From Pseudomonas plecoglossicida NBRC 103162 = DSM 15088 (GTDB taxonomy: Bacteria; Pseudomonadota; Gammaproteobacteria; Pseudomonadales; Pseudomonadaceae), in the NCBI RefSeq assembly GCF_000730665.1, contig NZ_BBIV01000008.1, forward strand, positions 62,001 through 126,000: a stretch of DNA of 64,000 nucleotides, in the 5' to 3' direction. A program made the translations under genes and the position numbers. The notes under the pieces were generated by a model. That model did not search any database. It was not told where the DNA came from and saw only the letters and a list, made by a program, of their open reading frames with translations. Within the stretch, counting starts at the first letter, position 1; every line of letters begins with the position of its first letter. Below, in pieces: positions 9,300 to 18,038 of the stretch.

Positions 9300-10473
9300 A
9301 TTCTGGCTAAGCGCGGGCCTGTTGCTGCTCGCCGCCCTCGGCTTTCTGCTGATCCCGATCCTGCGCGGCCGTCGCCAGCAGCAGGAAGAAGACCGTACTG
9401 CCCTGAACGTGGCCCTGTATCAGGAACGCGTTGCCGAACTGGCGGCCCAGCAGGCGGCCGGTGTGCTCGACGAAGCGCAACTGGCCACCGGTCGCGACGA
9501 GGCGGCAAGGGAATTGCTGGCCGACACCGAGGGCGCCGACAAGCCGCGCCAGGGGCACCTTGGCAAGGCCCTGCCGTTGCTGGCTGCGGTGCTGGTACCG
9601 GTGCTGGGGTTGGGGTTGTACCTGCACTTCGGTGCGTCCGACCAGGTCCAGCTGACCCGCGAATTCGCCAATGCACCGAAGACCCTGGAAGAAATGACCA
9701 AACGCCTGGAAAAGGCGGTCGAAGCCCAGCCCGATTCCGCCGAAGGCCTATACTTCCTCGGCCGCGCCTACATGGCGGACGAGCGCCCGGCGGATGCCGC
9801 CCGTGCGTACGAACGTGCCGTGGCACTGGCCGGCCGTCAGCCCGAGCTGCTCGGGCAGTGGGCGCAGGCCTTGTACTTCGCGGCCAACAAACAGTGGAAT
9901 GCACAGGTACAGGCACTGACCGACGAGGCGCTCAAGGCCGACCCCAACGAGGTCACCAGCCTTGGCCTGCGCGGTATCGCGGCCTTCGAAGGCGAGCGCT
10001 ACCAGGAAGCGATCGATTACTGGACGCGCCTGCTGGCGCAGCTGCCAGAGGGCGATGAATCGCGCATGGCCTTGCAGGGCGGCATCGACCGCGCCACGGA
10101 GCGCCTGGGCGGGACCGTCAGCAAGCCGGTCGCAGCGCGCCTGAAGGTGCGGGTGGAACTGGCCGCAGCGCTCAAGGACAAGGTCAAATCCGACGACACC
10201 GTGTTCATCTTCGCCCGTGCCAGCAATGGGCCGCCCATGCCGCTGGCGGCCAAGCGGGTGACCGTGGCGCAGCTGCCGTTGGAGGTCGAGCTGTCCGATG
10301 CCGACGCAATGATGCCGCAGATGAAACTGTCGGACTTTGCCGAAGTCCAACTGGTTGCGCGTGTATCCCGCGCCGGTCAGCCCACCAAGGGGGAATGGAT
10401 CGGCAAGGGCGCACCCCTGGCCACATCGACCCAGGCCACCCAGCAACTGATCATCGACAGCCCCGACCCGTAA
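9292..10473 (+). CDS. ccmI: apocytochrome c chaperone CcmI/CycH
   Basis: A 393-residue bitopic protein with two membrane segments (about 4-22 and 90-108) and a periplasmic part containing TPR-like repeats, such as [20 protein letters not shown] at about residues 146-165. The C-terminal domain holds a beta-rich region ([14 protein letters not shown] onward). CcmI binds the C termini of apocytochromes c and delivers them to the CcmFH ligase. It closes the core ccm operon. Confidence 0.95.
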   Translation: MTEFWLSAGLLLLAALGFLLIPILRGRRQQQEEDRTALNVALYQERVAELAAQQAAGVLDEAQLATGRDEAARELLADTEGADKPRQGHLGKALPLLAAVLVPVLGLGLYLHFGASDQVQLTREFANAPKTLEEMTKRLEKAVEAQPDSAEGLYFLGRAYMADERPADAARAYERAVALAGRQPELLGQWAQALYFAANKQWNAQVQALTDEALKADPNEVTSLGLRGIAAFEGERYQEAIDYWTRLLAQLPEGDESRMALQGGIDRATERLGGTVSKPVAARLKVRVELAAALKDKVKSDDTVFIFARASNGPPMPLAAKRVTVAQLPLEVELSDADAMMPQMKLSDFAEVQLVARVSRAGQPTKGEWIGKGAPLATSTQATQQLIIDSPDP

Positions 10474-10485
10474 GAGACCCATGCC

Positions 10486-10905
10486 ATGCACAGTACCGTT
10501 CGCCTGACCCTGATCACCCTGGCCCTGGGTTTGTCCGCGTGTACGGTGCGTGAGCCGTACGAGCAGCCTTCGCCACCGGTCGAAACGGCGCCGCCGCACC
10601 CGGGGCCGGTGGTCAAGCCGCTGCCCGGTGGCCAGCCCTCGACCCAGCCGAGCAAGCCAGCGGCGATCCCCAAGCCGATGCCGCGTACCTCAGCCAGTTT
10701 CGCCCCGCCACCTGGCGGTGCCAGCCATTGGGACCCGAAGCTTGGCGTGTATGTGCTGGAGAAGCAGCCCAACACGTTCTACCGGCAGCGTACCTACTAC
10801 CGTTATGACAATGGCTGGAGCTGGTCGCTGAACCCGGACGGGCCGTGGCAGGAAACCGACAGCAGCGGTGTGCCGGGTGGCCTGGGGCGGGCGTTCGCGC
10901 AGTAG
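10486..10905 (+). CDS. proline-rich lipoprotein after ccm operon
   Basis: A 139-residue protein with a lipoprotein signal: MHSTVRLTLITLALGLSACT, with the lipobox LSAC and lipidated Cys19. A Pro-rich linker (about 25-75) leads to a small C-terminal domain rich in Tyr and Trp (YYRYDNGWSWSL). It begins 12 bases after ccmI and is probably cotranscribed. The function is not known; it likely sits in the envelope. Confidence 0.8.
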   Translation: MHSTVRLTLITLALGLSACTVREPYEQPSPPVETAPPHPGPVVKPLPGGQPSTQPSKPAAIPKPMPRTSASFAPPPGGASHWDPKLGVYVLEKQPNTFYRQRTYYRYDNGWSWSLNPDGPWQETDSSGVPGGLGRAFAQ

Positions 10906-10938
10906 GTGCATGGGCGATGATTATTTGGCGCCTATGAA

Positions 10939-10980
10939 ATCGAGCGCCGCCCGCGCGGCGCATCGCGGGCGGCGCTCGAT
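10939..10980. repeat. long inverted repeat, family copy 1
   Basis: Two perfect 16-base arms (10939-10954 and 10965-10980) starting ATCGAGCGCCGCCCGC, with a 10-base GC-rich loop. The same core, ATCGAGCGCCG with its complement, recurs at 20689-20750 and 49114-49141. It may act as a terminator or as a REP-like mobile hairpin. Confidence 0.85.
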
Positions 10981-11056
10981 CTAAAGGCCGACAAAAACGC
11001 ATCGGCATACACCCCCCAATTCCGCATAATGCCTCCCTGACATTCAAGGAGGTGGC

Positions 11057-11995
11057 ATGCACAAGACAGTCCTGGTGCTGGTAGAAACCGTCGACGATTA
11101 CCTGCCTTTGCTCGAAAAGGCCGGTTATCGCCTGATCCGCGCCCCCTCTCCATTGCTGCGCGCCGAGGCGATCCAGCGCCATGGCGCCGAGATCGACGCC
11201 GTGCTGACCCGTGGCCCCCTGGGCCTGACCGCCGCTGAAATCCAGGCACTGCCTGCGTTACAGATCATCTGCGTGATCGGCGCCGGTTACGAGCAGGTCG
11301 ATCTGGCTGCCGCCGCTGCACGGGGCATCACCGTCACCAATGGCGCAGGGGCCAACGCTGCCGCCGTTGCCGACCACACCCTGGCGATGCTGCTGGCGCT
11401 GTTGCGCGATATCCCCCGTGCCGATGCCAGCACCCGCCGTGGCGAGTGGAACCGTGTCATCAGCCCTTCGGTCAGCGGCAAGCGCCTGGGTATCCTCGGC
11501 CTGGGTGCAGTCGGCCAGGCCATTGCCAAACGTGCCAACCTGGGCTTCGACATGCGCATCGGCTACCACAGCCGCACCCCGCGCCAGGACATGCCCTACA
11601 GCTGGTATGACAGCCCGCTGCACCTGGCTGAAGCCGTCGACATCCTGGTGGTGTCCACCCCGGGCGGCGCCAGCACACGTCACCTGATCGATGCCCAGGT
11701 ACTCGACGCGCTGGGTGCCGAGGGCTACCTGGTGAATATCGCCCGCGCCAGCGTGGTGGACACCCAGGCGCTGGTCGCAGCCTTGCAGCAAGGTCGCATC
11801 GCTGGCGCTGCGCTGGACGTGTTCGACGATGAGCCGGCCGTGCCCGAAGCCCTCAAGGCCCTCGCCAACACTGTGCTCACGCCCCATGTGGCTGGGCAGT
11901 CGCCTGAGGCCGCGCGCGACACCGTCACCCTGGTGTTGCGCAACCTGCAGGCGTTCTTCGCCGGTGAACCGGTGCTCACACCGGTCCGCGGCTAG
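11057..11995 (+). CDS. D-2-hydroxyacid dehydrogenase family protein
   Basis: A 312-residue NAD(P)-dependent dehydrogenase of the D-isomer-specific 2-hydroxyacid family. The dinucleotide-binding loop GLGAVG lies at residues 148-153, and the catalytic set is Arg230 (NIAR), Glu259 (DDEP) and His277 (TPHVAGQ). Members reduce 2-ketoacids such as glyoxylate, hydroxypyruvate or larger keto acids; the substrate cannot be read from the sequence. The start follows AAGGAGGTGGC, a strong ribosome site. It is followed at 51 bases by a PhzF-family gene. Confidence 0.88.
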   Translation: MHKTVLVLVETVDDYLPLLEKAGYRLIRAPSPLLRAEAIQRHGAEIDAVLTRGPLGLTAAEIQALPALQIICVIGAGYEQVDLAAAAARGITVTNGAGANAAAVADHTLAMLLALLRDIPRADASTRRGEWNRVISPSVSGKRLGILGLGAVGQAIAKRANLGFDMRIGYHSRTPRQDMPYSWYDSPLHLAEAVDILVVSTPGGASTRHLIDAQVLDALGAEGYLVNIARASVVDTQALVAALQQGRIAGAALDVFDDEPAVPEALKALANTVLTPHVAGQSPEAARDTVTLVLRNLQAFFAGEPVLTPVRG

Positions 11996-12046
11996 CCTTC
12001 GCTTTCGATACTGCCCGGCGCCGCCCGGGCCTCAAGGAGTGTTTGC

Positions 12047-12835
12047 ATGCAACTCGAGATCTTCCAGGTCGATGCCTTTTCCGCCGAACCGTTCGGTGGC
12101 AACCCTGCGGCGGTAATCCCCCTCGAAAGCTGGCTGCCCGATGCCGTGCTGCAGCGTATCGCCGAAGAGAACAACCTTTCCGAGACCGCCTATTTCGTGC
12201 GCAACGGTGATACCTTCGACCTGCGCTGGTTCACCCCGACGGTGGAAGTCGACCTGTGCGGCCATGCCACGCTTGCGTCGGCCTACGTGCTGTTCGAGCA
12301 GTTGGACGAGCAGGCCGCCGTGCTGCGCTTCAACACGCGTAGCGGTGAACTGCGAGTCAGCCGAGACCCGCACGGGCTGCTGGCCATGGATTTCCCGGCC
12401 AAGCAGCCGGTAGCCGTGGACATTCCATCAGGTTTGCTGGAGGCCCTGGGCTTGAGTACTGCCAGCGCTGTGTATCGCTCCGACGACTATGTGGTGATGA
12501 TCGAAGATGCCACCTTGCTCGACCCACTCAAGCCTGACTTCGTTGCCTTGTCGGCCTTCGAGGTACGCGGCATCGCGGTGACGGCCCCGGGCCGCGGTCA
12601 CGATTTCGTTACCCGTTGGTTCGGCCCTCGGGTGGGTGTCAACGAAGACCCAGTCACCGGCTCCGCCCATACTTCGCTGGCGCCCTTGTGGGCGCAGCGG
12701 TTGGGCAAGCACGCGCTCAGCTGCGAGCAGGGCGGTACCCGAAAAGGCCAGTTGCACTGCCAGGTGCCGGGCAATGGCCGGGTGATCATCAGCGGGCGAG
12801 CGGCCTTGTACCTGCGCGGCAGCATCTTCATCTGA
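12047..12835 (+). CDS. PhzF-family isomerase-like protein
   Basis: A 262-residue protein of the PhzF/YddE family. The N terminus has the family pattern FQVDAFSAEPFGGNPAAV, and the probable catalytic Glu46 lies in NLSETAYF; the second half has GVNEDPVTGSAHTSLAPLW, the conserved second-domain motif. PhzF itself isomerises an anthranilate-like intermediate in phenazine synthesis, but no phenazine genes are nearby, so the real substrate is unknown. A ribosome site AAGGAG precedes the ATG. Confidence 0.88.
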   Translation: MQLEIFQVDAFSAEPFGGNPAAVIPLESWLPDAVLQRIAEENNLSETAYFVRNGDTFDLRWFTPTVEVDLCGHATLASAYVLFEQLDEQAAVLRFNTRSGELRVSRDPHGLLAMDFPAKQPVAVDIPSGLLEALGLSTASAVYRSDDYVVMIEDATLLDPLKPDFVALSAFEVRGIAVTAPGRGHDFVTRWFGPRVGVNEDPVTGSAHTSLAPLWAQRLGKHALSCEQGGTRKGQLHCQVPGNGRVIISGRAALYLRGSIFI

Positions 12836-12912
12836 GCCTGCGAGTGGGGTGACGGGCCTTCATCGGGGCCCGTTCTATACTTGTGCACCCACCCCTCGCA
12901 AGGAGCTTCACC

Positions 12913-13320
12913 ATGACCCTGGAAAAAAGCGGCAGCTGCCTGTGTGGCGAAACCCATCTGCACGTCACTGTCGACAACACCCATGTCAGCGCCTGTCACT
13001 GCAGCATGTGCCGCAAGTGGACCGGTGGCCCGCTGTTGGTGGTGGATTGCAGCCAGCCCCCGGTGATCGAGGGGCGTGAACCCAGTGTCTACGAGTCGTC
13101 CGACTGGGCCCAGCGCGGCTTTTGCGGCAAGTGCGGAACGCACCTCTACTACCGGCTCAAGGCCAAGGACTTCTACGCGGTACCCGTGGGCCTGCTCGAC
13201 GGCGATGAAGATTGGCATTTCGACATGCAGATCTTCGTAGAGCAGAAACCTGCCTGGTACTGCTTTGCCAACCAGACCAAACAACTGACCGGCCAGGAAG
13301 CCTTCGAGCAACTGGGTTGA
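12913..13320 (+). CDS. GFA / CENP-V family zinc-binding protein
   Basis: A 135-residue protein with the full cysteine set of the GFA family: CLCGETHLHV, then CHCSMCRKWTGG, then GFCGKCGTHLYY. These cysteines bind zinc. The family is named after a glutathione-dependent formaldehyde-activating enzyme, but most members have no proven reaction. The ATG at 12913 follows AAGGAGCTTCACC, a better start than an in-frame one 30 bases upstream. Confidence 0.9.
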   Translation: MTLEKSGSCLCGETHLHVTVDNTHVSACHCSMCRKWTGGPLLVVDCSQPPVIEGREPSVYESSDWAQRGFCGKCGTHLYYRLKAKDFYAVPVGLLDGDEDWHFDMQIFVEQKPAWYCFANQTKQLTGQEAFEQLG

Positions 13321-13392
13321 CCCCTCTGGCTTGCCAAACCACTGTATTCCTGCGAAAAGGGCGGCCTTGAATTTCAGCGATGGAGCCTGCCC

Positions 13393-13596
13393 ATGAGCAG
13401 CGAACTGCATGTCACCGATATCGTCGAAGGCGACGGCAAGGCCGTCGTCAAAGGCGCCCTGATCACCACCCAGTACACCGGCTGGCTCGCCGATGGCAGC
13501 GAATTCGATTCGTCCTGGTCGCGGGGCAAGCCCTTCCAGTGCGTGATCGGCACCGGCCGGGTGATCAAAGGCTGGGAGCAGCCTCTCGGTAAATGA
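13393..13596 (+). pseudogene. FKBP-type peptidyl-prolyl isomerase, 5' fragment
   Basis: The first 63 codons encode the N-terminal half of a small FKBP-type prolyl isomerase (ALITTQYTGWLADGSEFDSS, then VIGTGRVIKGWEQ). At base 13581 the frame runs into foreign DNA and stops after four extra residues (PLGK). The rest of the gene lies at 20515-20664. Joining the halves restores a continuous 112-residue protein through WEQ-GLMGM, the usual length of this subfamily. The fragment lacks the C-terminal strands (PPNSDLTFEIELLEV), so it should not fold as an active enzyme. Confidence 0.93.
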
Positions 13597-13600
13597 CACT
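13579..13600. other. attL junction of the element
   Basis: The host codons GAG CAG end at 13581 and are followed by the element end CCTCTCGGTAAATGACACT. The 3-base core CAG (13579-13581) is repeated at the right junction. Bases 13586-13600 are the reverse complement, with few mismatches, of bases near 20486-20499, so the two ends carry an imperfect inverted repeat. Confidence 0.75.
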
Positions 13601-13640
13601 GTGGTGTATCCTGTCTTTTTGAACAGCAGGAAGCAGGTCA

Positions 13641-15248
13641 ATGCCAGCCGCCATTCCCTACATTCGATTCAGCAGTGCTCGTCAGGCGAGCGGCACCAGT
13701 ACTGAACGCCAGCATCAAATGGTGATGACGTGGATGGGGCAGAACCCCGATTACACCTTGTCTGACCTCAACTATCGAGACCTCGGCAAGAGCGGGTACA
13801 AGGGTGAGCACACCAAGGACGGTGGTGGATTTGCCATGCTCCTAGACGCCGTCAAAACTGGTGGTATCAAAGCTGGTGACGTTGTGCTGGTCGAGGCGAT
13901 CGACAGAGCCGGACGTCTTCACCCACTCATAATGTTGAACGAAGTTATTACACCAATCCTTGCAGCTGGTGTATCGATCATCACGCTCGACGACAATACT
14001 ACTTACACCATTGATTCAGCCGCTGGCGGTCACTTGTTCTTGTTAGTTGCGAAGATTCAAGCAGCACACGGGTACTCCAAACAACTGAGTGAACGAGTAA
14101 CTGCTAGCTATGAAATACGAAGACAAAAGGCAATCAGTGGTGAGCCCGTAAAGCGGTGGACCCCAATCTGGCTGACTGTTGATGGTGTATTGAAAGAGAC
14201 CATTGCACCTAACATCAAGAACGCATTTGAATTGTATGTGTCAGGTGTTGGTAAAAATACAATTGCTAATCGACTTCGTGCTACTGGTGTGCCTGAGTTA
14301 GCAAGTTGTTCAGGTCCAACGATTGAAGCATGGTTGCGGAACAAAGCAGCTATTGGCTACTGGAATGAAATTCCTAACGTATACCCTGCTGTTGTTTCTA
14401 ATGAATTGTTTATGCAGGCACAACTACGTAAGAAGCAAGCAGCGACGAAGCCTAGAGAACGTACATCAAAGCATTTCCTTGTCGGTTTGGTTAAGTGTGG
14501 AACATGCGGTTCAAACTACGTCATTCATCACAAGGATGGTAAACCGAACAACATGCGATGTGTTAGGCATCACCGATTGAAATCGGCTGGTTGTACCAAT
14601 GCTGAGACCGTGCCTTATCAAGTGGTGTATAAAATGTATACCGCTACTGCACATATGTCTATCGGCAAGGCGTTGAATGCAATCCGGCTTACTGAGAATG
14701 ATAAAAGAAAGCTAGCTCTCACCGTAGAAAGGGACGAAGTGATCGCCTCTTTTGCACGACTTGCAAAGGCGCTGGCTAAATACGATTCACCAGCGATTGA
14801 GGCAGAGTTGGATGAAGCTAACGAACGTCGTAAAGCGATTGATGAGGAGTTGAGTATACTTGATCGTGTGGTTGAGCAACCTGTTAGAAGGCAAGCATTC
14901 GATATCATTCATGACTCGGCGGTGGAGCATGATCGAATGTTTAAAGACGATCCAATACAACTGAGTGCTTTGCTGCGGCAAGCAGAATATGCAATCACTG
15001 TACATGAGGGGCGTACACTATTTGTAACTGGCGATGATGTCCCGCTCATTTACGTTGGTACAGTAAGGAAAGGAAATCAGACATTGGGCTACCGCGTTCT
15101 TGAAGGTGGCCATGAATTTGTTATTTCACCTATCATTCCAGAAATACCAACTGCATTTAACCACGATGACAAATCAAACTATGTGGTCAGTCGATCAGGT
15201 AAGGTTTTGAGTATGAAGTTGGCGGTCCACGAAGTGGATGGAGAGTGA
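13641..15248 (+). CDS. large serine recombinase (integrase)
   Basis: A 535-residue recombinase. The N-terminal resolvase domain (about 1-150) has YIRFSSARQ, with Ser11 as probable nucleophile, and the arginine-bearing VEAIDRAGRL. A recombinase domain follows (about 165-265), then a zinc-ribbon with KCGTCG and two further cysteines (about 290-330), then a coiled-coil region (about 370-430). This is the layout of integrases that insert elements at one site without host factors. It lies beside the left end, transcribed inward, and is the likely agent of insertion into the FKBP gene. The start follows AGGAAGCAGG. Codon use is AT-richer than in host genes. Confidence 0.93.
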   Translation: MPAAIPYIRFSSARQASGTSTERQHQMVMTWMGQNPDYTLSDLNYRDLGKSGYKGEHTKDGGGFAMLLDAVKTGGIKAGDVVLVEAIDRAGRLHPLIMLNEVITPILAAGVSIITLDDNTTYTIDSAAGGHLFLLVAKIQAAHGYSKQLSERVTASYEIRRQKAISGEPVKRWTPIWLTVDGVLKETIAPNIKNAFELYVSGVGKNTIANRLRATGVPELASCSGPTIEAWLRNKAAIGYWNEIPNVYPAVVSNELFMQAQLRKKQAATKPRERTSKHFLVGLVKCGTCGSNYVIHHKDGKPNNMRCVRHHRLKSAGCTNAETVPYQVVYKMYTATAHMSIGKALNAIRLTENDKRKLALTVERDEVIASFARLAKALAKYDSPAIEAELDEANERRKAIDEELSILDRVVEQPVRRQAFDIIHDSAVEHDRMFKDDPIQLSALLRQAEYAITVHEGRTLFVTGDDVPLIYVGTVRKGNQTLGYRVLEGGHEFVISPIIPEIPTAFNHDDKSNYVVSRSGKVLSMKLAVHEVDGE

Positions 15249-15481
15249 AATAAAGTTCAAAAAACATATGTAACGTATGGACAAATTCAATTTAAAATGA
15301 TACAATTTACACATTGAGAGAATGAAAGCTAACCGCTTACAGGTTGACCATTTCCCTGTTCTCTCAGTGATCCCATAATGTCGTGTTCTCGACGTTAATG
15401 AGCAACGTGGTCTTGCCTTCCTTCATGATCAGCGTTGCTCCCTACCACTGCGATTCTCCCATAGTGGTCCATTTTCTCCTT
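15249..15481 (+). other. noncoding spacer after the recombinase
   Basis: No convincing gene. The stretch is AT-rich just after the recombinase stop, then has several short self-complementary runs (for example GAGAGAATGAAAGC paired loosely with CCCTGTTCTCTC). It could be a 3' end or an untranslated leader for the following gene set. Confidence 0.4.
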
Positions 15482-15526
15482 AGCCTCCCTCTTACACTTA
15501 ATTAGGTGGAGAGGGGGCTTTCTTTT
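15482..15526 (+). terminator. hairpin with T-rich tail in the element
   Basis: AGCCTCCCTCT (15482-15492) pairs with AGAGGGGGCT (15510-15519) with one wobble and one bulge, followed by TTCTTTT. This resembles a rho-independent terminator between the recombinase and the small-gene cluster. Confidence 0.6.
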
Positions 15527-15587
15527 GTCCATCGGAACATGCGTTCTGATAGACACCACTACACATATTCATATGGAGGTTTCATCT

Positions 15588-15836
15588 ATGGGGCAAAATC
15601 GACTGTGCCTGTCTTGCCACTTGCCACTAACAAACAAACGAATTGATGCTGTAACTTGTAGTGGCAAGTGCAGAAGTAAGAAATGGAGAGCCTTGAAAGA
15701 GCAATCAGTTTTGATTCCCTTTCGTCTGCCAACTTCTGTGCATCTTGATTTGTTCCTAGCGGCCTATGCAGCTAACAAGGGCGTAGACGCCTATTTGACT
15801 TCGTTGGTGAGTAATCACCTGTCTAGCAATTTTTGA
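15588..15836 (+). CDS. small zinc-finger protein, possible DNA binder
   Basis: An 82-residue protein. The ATG at 15588 is preceded by GGAGG with eight bases of spacing, a better start than those at 15525 or 15573. Residues 7-30 hold CLSCHLPLTNKRIDAVTCS followed by GKCRSKKW, a CxxC and CxxxC pair like that of small zinc-finger proteins with a CSxxCR tail. The second half (IPFRLPTSVHLDLFLAAYAA onward) could form a ribbon-helix-helix-like fold. A regulatory role in the element is plausible but not shown. Confidence 0.65.
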   Translation: MGQNRLCLSCHLPLTNKRIDAVTCSGKCRSKKWRALKEQSVLIPFRLPTSVHLDLFLAAYAANKGVDAYLTSLVSNHLSSNF

Positions 15837-15848
15837 AGGGTATCTACA

Positions 15849-16004
15849 ATGACTAACAAAGAGATTTACCATCAGATGAAGCATTACAAATCGTTGCGAG
15901 CAGCGGCAGCCTGTACTGGTAACCGTGCAGAGCATCAACGGTGCAGTGATATTCTAGAGCTGCTGTCTTCATACATTACAGTTGGAGCGAGGCATGAGTA
16001 TTGA
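15849..16004 (+). CDS. unknown 51-residue protein of the element
   Basis: A small frame starting MTNKEIYHQMKHYKSLRAAA and ending GARHEY, with AAGGG about ten bases before the ATG. It begins 12 bases after the zinc-finger gene and overlaps the start of the next gene by 11 bases, which supports a packed operon. I do not recognise the family. The sequence looks helical and charged. Confidence 0.5.
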   Translation: MTNKEIYHQMKHYKSLRAAAACTGNRAEHQRCSDILELLSSYITVGARHEY

Positions 16005-16230
16005 CTCTACTATTCAAGGTTTGAACCGTGCGTTCGCTCGACTTAAGCAACGCCAAGCCATTCAGCAACAAACTGACGCAGCAAGTAGCAAACCAACTGG
16101 TATCAAGTCAGTGTTCGATGAACGCTCTCCTGCACTCACTAGCATGCCAGCGTTTGATTTGGAGCTATACCGCATCGACATCATTGCGAAGGCAATTGCA
16201 CACATCATACGCAACAGACAAAAGCAATAA
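15994..16230 (+). CDS. unknown 78-residue protein of the element
   Basis: The ATG at 15994 follows GGAGCGAGG and is preferred to TTG at 15982. The protein starts MSIDSTIQGLNRAFARLKQR, with a likely N-terminal helix and a C-terminal helical end (IDIIAKAIAHIIRNRQKQ). No family is recognised. Its place in a run of tightly spaced same-strand genes is the main support. Confidence 0.55.
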   Translation: MSIDSTIQGLNRAFARLKQRQAIQQQTDAASSKPTGIKSVFDERSPALTSMPAFDLELYRIDIIAKAIAHIIRNRQKQ

Positions 16231-16310
16231 CGAACATTGCAGAGAGAATCAAGATTAGTGGTACGCACTCCCCAGTGGAGTCAGGAAGAGTATGGCCGTC
16301 GAGTAGAAGC

Positions 16311-16502
16311 ATGAGCAGTTCAGTTGAACAGTTCCGACGTTCTCTCCTGCGGGCAAGTGATCGAGTTCAGAAAGAGAAGAGTACGGTGGCAGATCAACTT
16401 GTTGGTGAAGATCCTGTTGATCCCGATAAGGTGTACCGCACCAGCATCCTGAACAAGATGCGCAATCACATTAACGAAATGAAGAAGGAGCAAAATCAAT
16501 GA
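16311..16502 (+). CDS. unknown 63-residue protein of the element
   Basis: A small, highly charged protein starting MSSSVEQFRRSLLRASDRVQ and ending INEMKKEQNQ, probably helical. The ATG at 16311 has AGAAG just upstream; a GTG at 16275 would add 12 residues. Its stop overlaps the next ATG by four bases, good evidence that both are translated. No family is recognised. Confidence 0.55.
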   Translation: MSSSVEQFRRSLLRASDRVQKEKSTVADQLVGEDPVDPDKVYRTSILNKMRNHINEMKKEQNQ

Positions 16503-17038
16503 GCACCAAAAGCGTAACCATCCAAGGAGTTCCACCTGTCTGGGAGGATTCAGAATACCAGCGACGCCTGACGCTCGAACTGCACCGATATCGTAATACA
16601 CGCGACTGCATGGAATTCATTCACACAGCATTAGAGTATGACTTTCTCAATCTCTTGATTGAAAAGCACGGTCAAGGCTATCGACTGAACAAGCACTACC
16701 CTGCCAGCCATGAACAATTGTCCCACGCGATCTGGTTAACCAAGCCAGATGATCAACAGCAAGCCGATATTGAACAGGTTAAAGAGAAGGTCAAGTGCGA
16801 GTATGTCGAACATTTACGTGTGCAGCATGACAAGTACAAAGAGCATTTACGAAAACAACTCCTACAAGCTCAGGAAGAGAAAGAACGTAAAGCAGTTGAA
16901 CAAGCCCAAGCCAAGAGGTTGGCAGCCATCGACAAAGAAGTTTCCGAGTGCTTCGGTGAGCTGGTGGTTCCAGATGGTATTCCAGAACAGAAGCCTGCCG
17001 AGGCTACTCCTGCTGAGTTCTCTCTGGCCTTCGCGTGA
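16499..17038 (+). CDS. unknown 179-residue coiled-coil protein
   Basis: The first 85 residues look globular (DCMEFIHTALEYDFLNLLIE in the middle), and residues about 85-150 are a charged helical stretch rich in Glu, Lys and Gln, probably coiled coil (HDKYKEHLRKQLLQAQEEKE). The Pro-rich tail ends in FSLAFA. No membrane segment and no recognised catalytic motif. It overlaps the previous gene by four bases and ends the small-gene operon, followed by a probable terminator. Replication, regulation or cargo roles are all possible. Confidence 0.65.
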   Translation: MSTKSVTIQGVPPVWEDSEYQRRLTLELHRYRNTRDCMEFIHTALEYDFLNLLIEKHGQGYRLNKHYPASHEQLSHAIWLTKPDDQQQADIEQVKEKVKCEYVEHLRVQHDKYKEHLRKQLLQAQEEKERKAVEQAQAKRLAAIDKEVSECFGELVVPDGIPEQKPAEATPAEFSLAFA

Positions 17039-17044
17039 AACAGG

Positions 17045-17097
17045 ACGCCCCTGTCGATCTACTGGCATTTGCTGGTTGGTCGTCAGGGGCGCTTTTG
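17045..17097 (+). terminator. probable terminator of the small-gene operon
   Basis: ACGCCCCTG near 17047 pairs with CAGGGGCGC near 17085, followed by TTTTGC. It lies directly after the stop of the 179-residue gene, as expected for the operon end. Confidence 0.65.
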
Positions 17098-17778
17098 CAT
17101 CTGGAATATGTTCGAAGCCTGATTCCTACCGGTGTTGCAAGTTGACAGGTCAAGCACTTCCTTGCCATTCACCGCTGAATTCATCGTAGCAGCACGGTTT
17201 CTACACCTTTTCGACTGGAAAGTATCGGTGAGTCAATTGAATCGCAGTGCCTAGCGCCCTGTGAGCGCCATTACAGGGTGAATCTGCTCGCGGCAACCCT
17301 GACCCACAGGCTCCAACAGATCAAGCCGTAGATCGCGCAGGAGGAGCTTCTGGGATGGGTAGGCGAAGTCGGAACGTCCACTTCGGGGAGACACACGCCT
17401 CAAACACACCTTGCAGTTCGACTGGAACGAGCCGATGTGAACAGCATCGGAGGTTGACGAGCGTGTAGATGGCGCATCAACAAATGCCGGTAAGTGCAGG
17501 GAAGTCACGGAAGGATGTTCAGCATTAGCGCCACAAGCGTTTGTGGGCTCCGTGGGAAGTCATATCGCACTCTGCCTAGTCGTCCCCGGCCTTTTCAAAA
17601 GTCTTTGCCCTGTGATCCTCCAGCGCAACCTCAGGGCCATCGGTCTGGCTGGTTCGAGCGCATCGGAGCAAAGAACGTGCCAAGGGTATTGACAGATTCA
17701 AATTGTTCATGTATGCTAGGGAAATCCCGCCGAGCGAAGCGAGGTGGGTGGTGCTTGTCTTTCAATAAATATGATTAT

Positions 17779-17798
17779 TTCAAAGCGTAAGCTTTGAA
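17779..17798. repeat. perfect 8-bp hairpin
   Basis: TTCAAAGC and GCTTTGAA around GTAA form a perfect stem-loop in the noncoding region of the element. No T-run follows directly. Confidence 0.6.
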
Positions 17799-17866
17799 CT
17801 ACATTCTCTTTAAAGAATATGTAAGGAAGGAGAGAGCAGTAGCTCGAACAAATCAAAAAGAATGTT

Positions 17867-17914
17867 ATCTCTGTACTACGTACAGAATATTCATCTTTGT
17901 ACTACGTACAGAAG
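17867..17914. repeat. two tandem near-palindromes, 26-bp period
   Basis: The unit TGTACTACGTACAGAA occurs twice, at 17872 and 17898, each within the longer match ATCT-N-TGTACTACGTACAGAA. Each unit is itself nearly palindromic (CTGTA and TACAG arms). Two equally oriented copies 26 bp apart are typical of operator pairs or iterons. Confidence 0.7.
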
Positions 17915-17984
17915 ACAGATCAAAAGCTTGGTAGGCTGTCTGCCTCCCTATTGAAAAGCATTCACTCACTCCGTTCGCTCACCT

Positions 17985-18038
17985 GCGATCACTGGGTGTA
18001 TGAGAGTGATGATGTTCTGATTGTCAATCAGTGATCGC
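17985..18038. repeat. 10-bp inverted repeat, 34-bp spacer
   Basis: GCGATCACTG at 17985-17994 is matched by its exact complement CAGTGATCGC at 18029-18038. The half-site CGATCACTGG appears again near 18288. The set lies 0.2-0.5 kb upstream of the resolvase gene, so it is a candidate resolvase binding region. Confidence 0.55.

Noticed and set aside
17251..17790. Two frames of 85 and 98 codons in the element's noncoding region
   Set aside because: No ribosome site, no recognisable protein pattern and no linkage to neighbouring genes.
17867..17914. Start of a CRISPR array
   Set aside because: Only two short repeat units, with a spacer too short and no cas genes.
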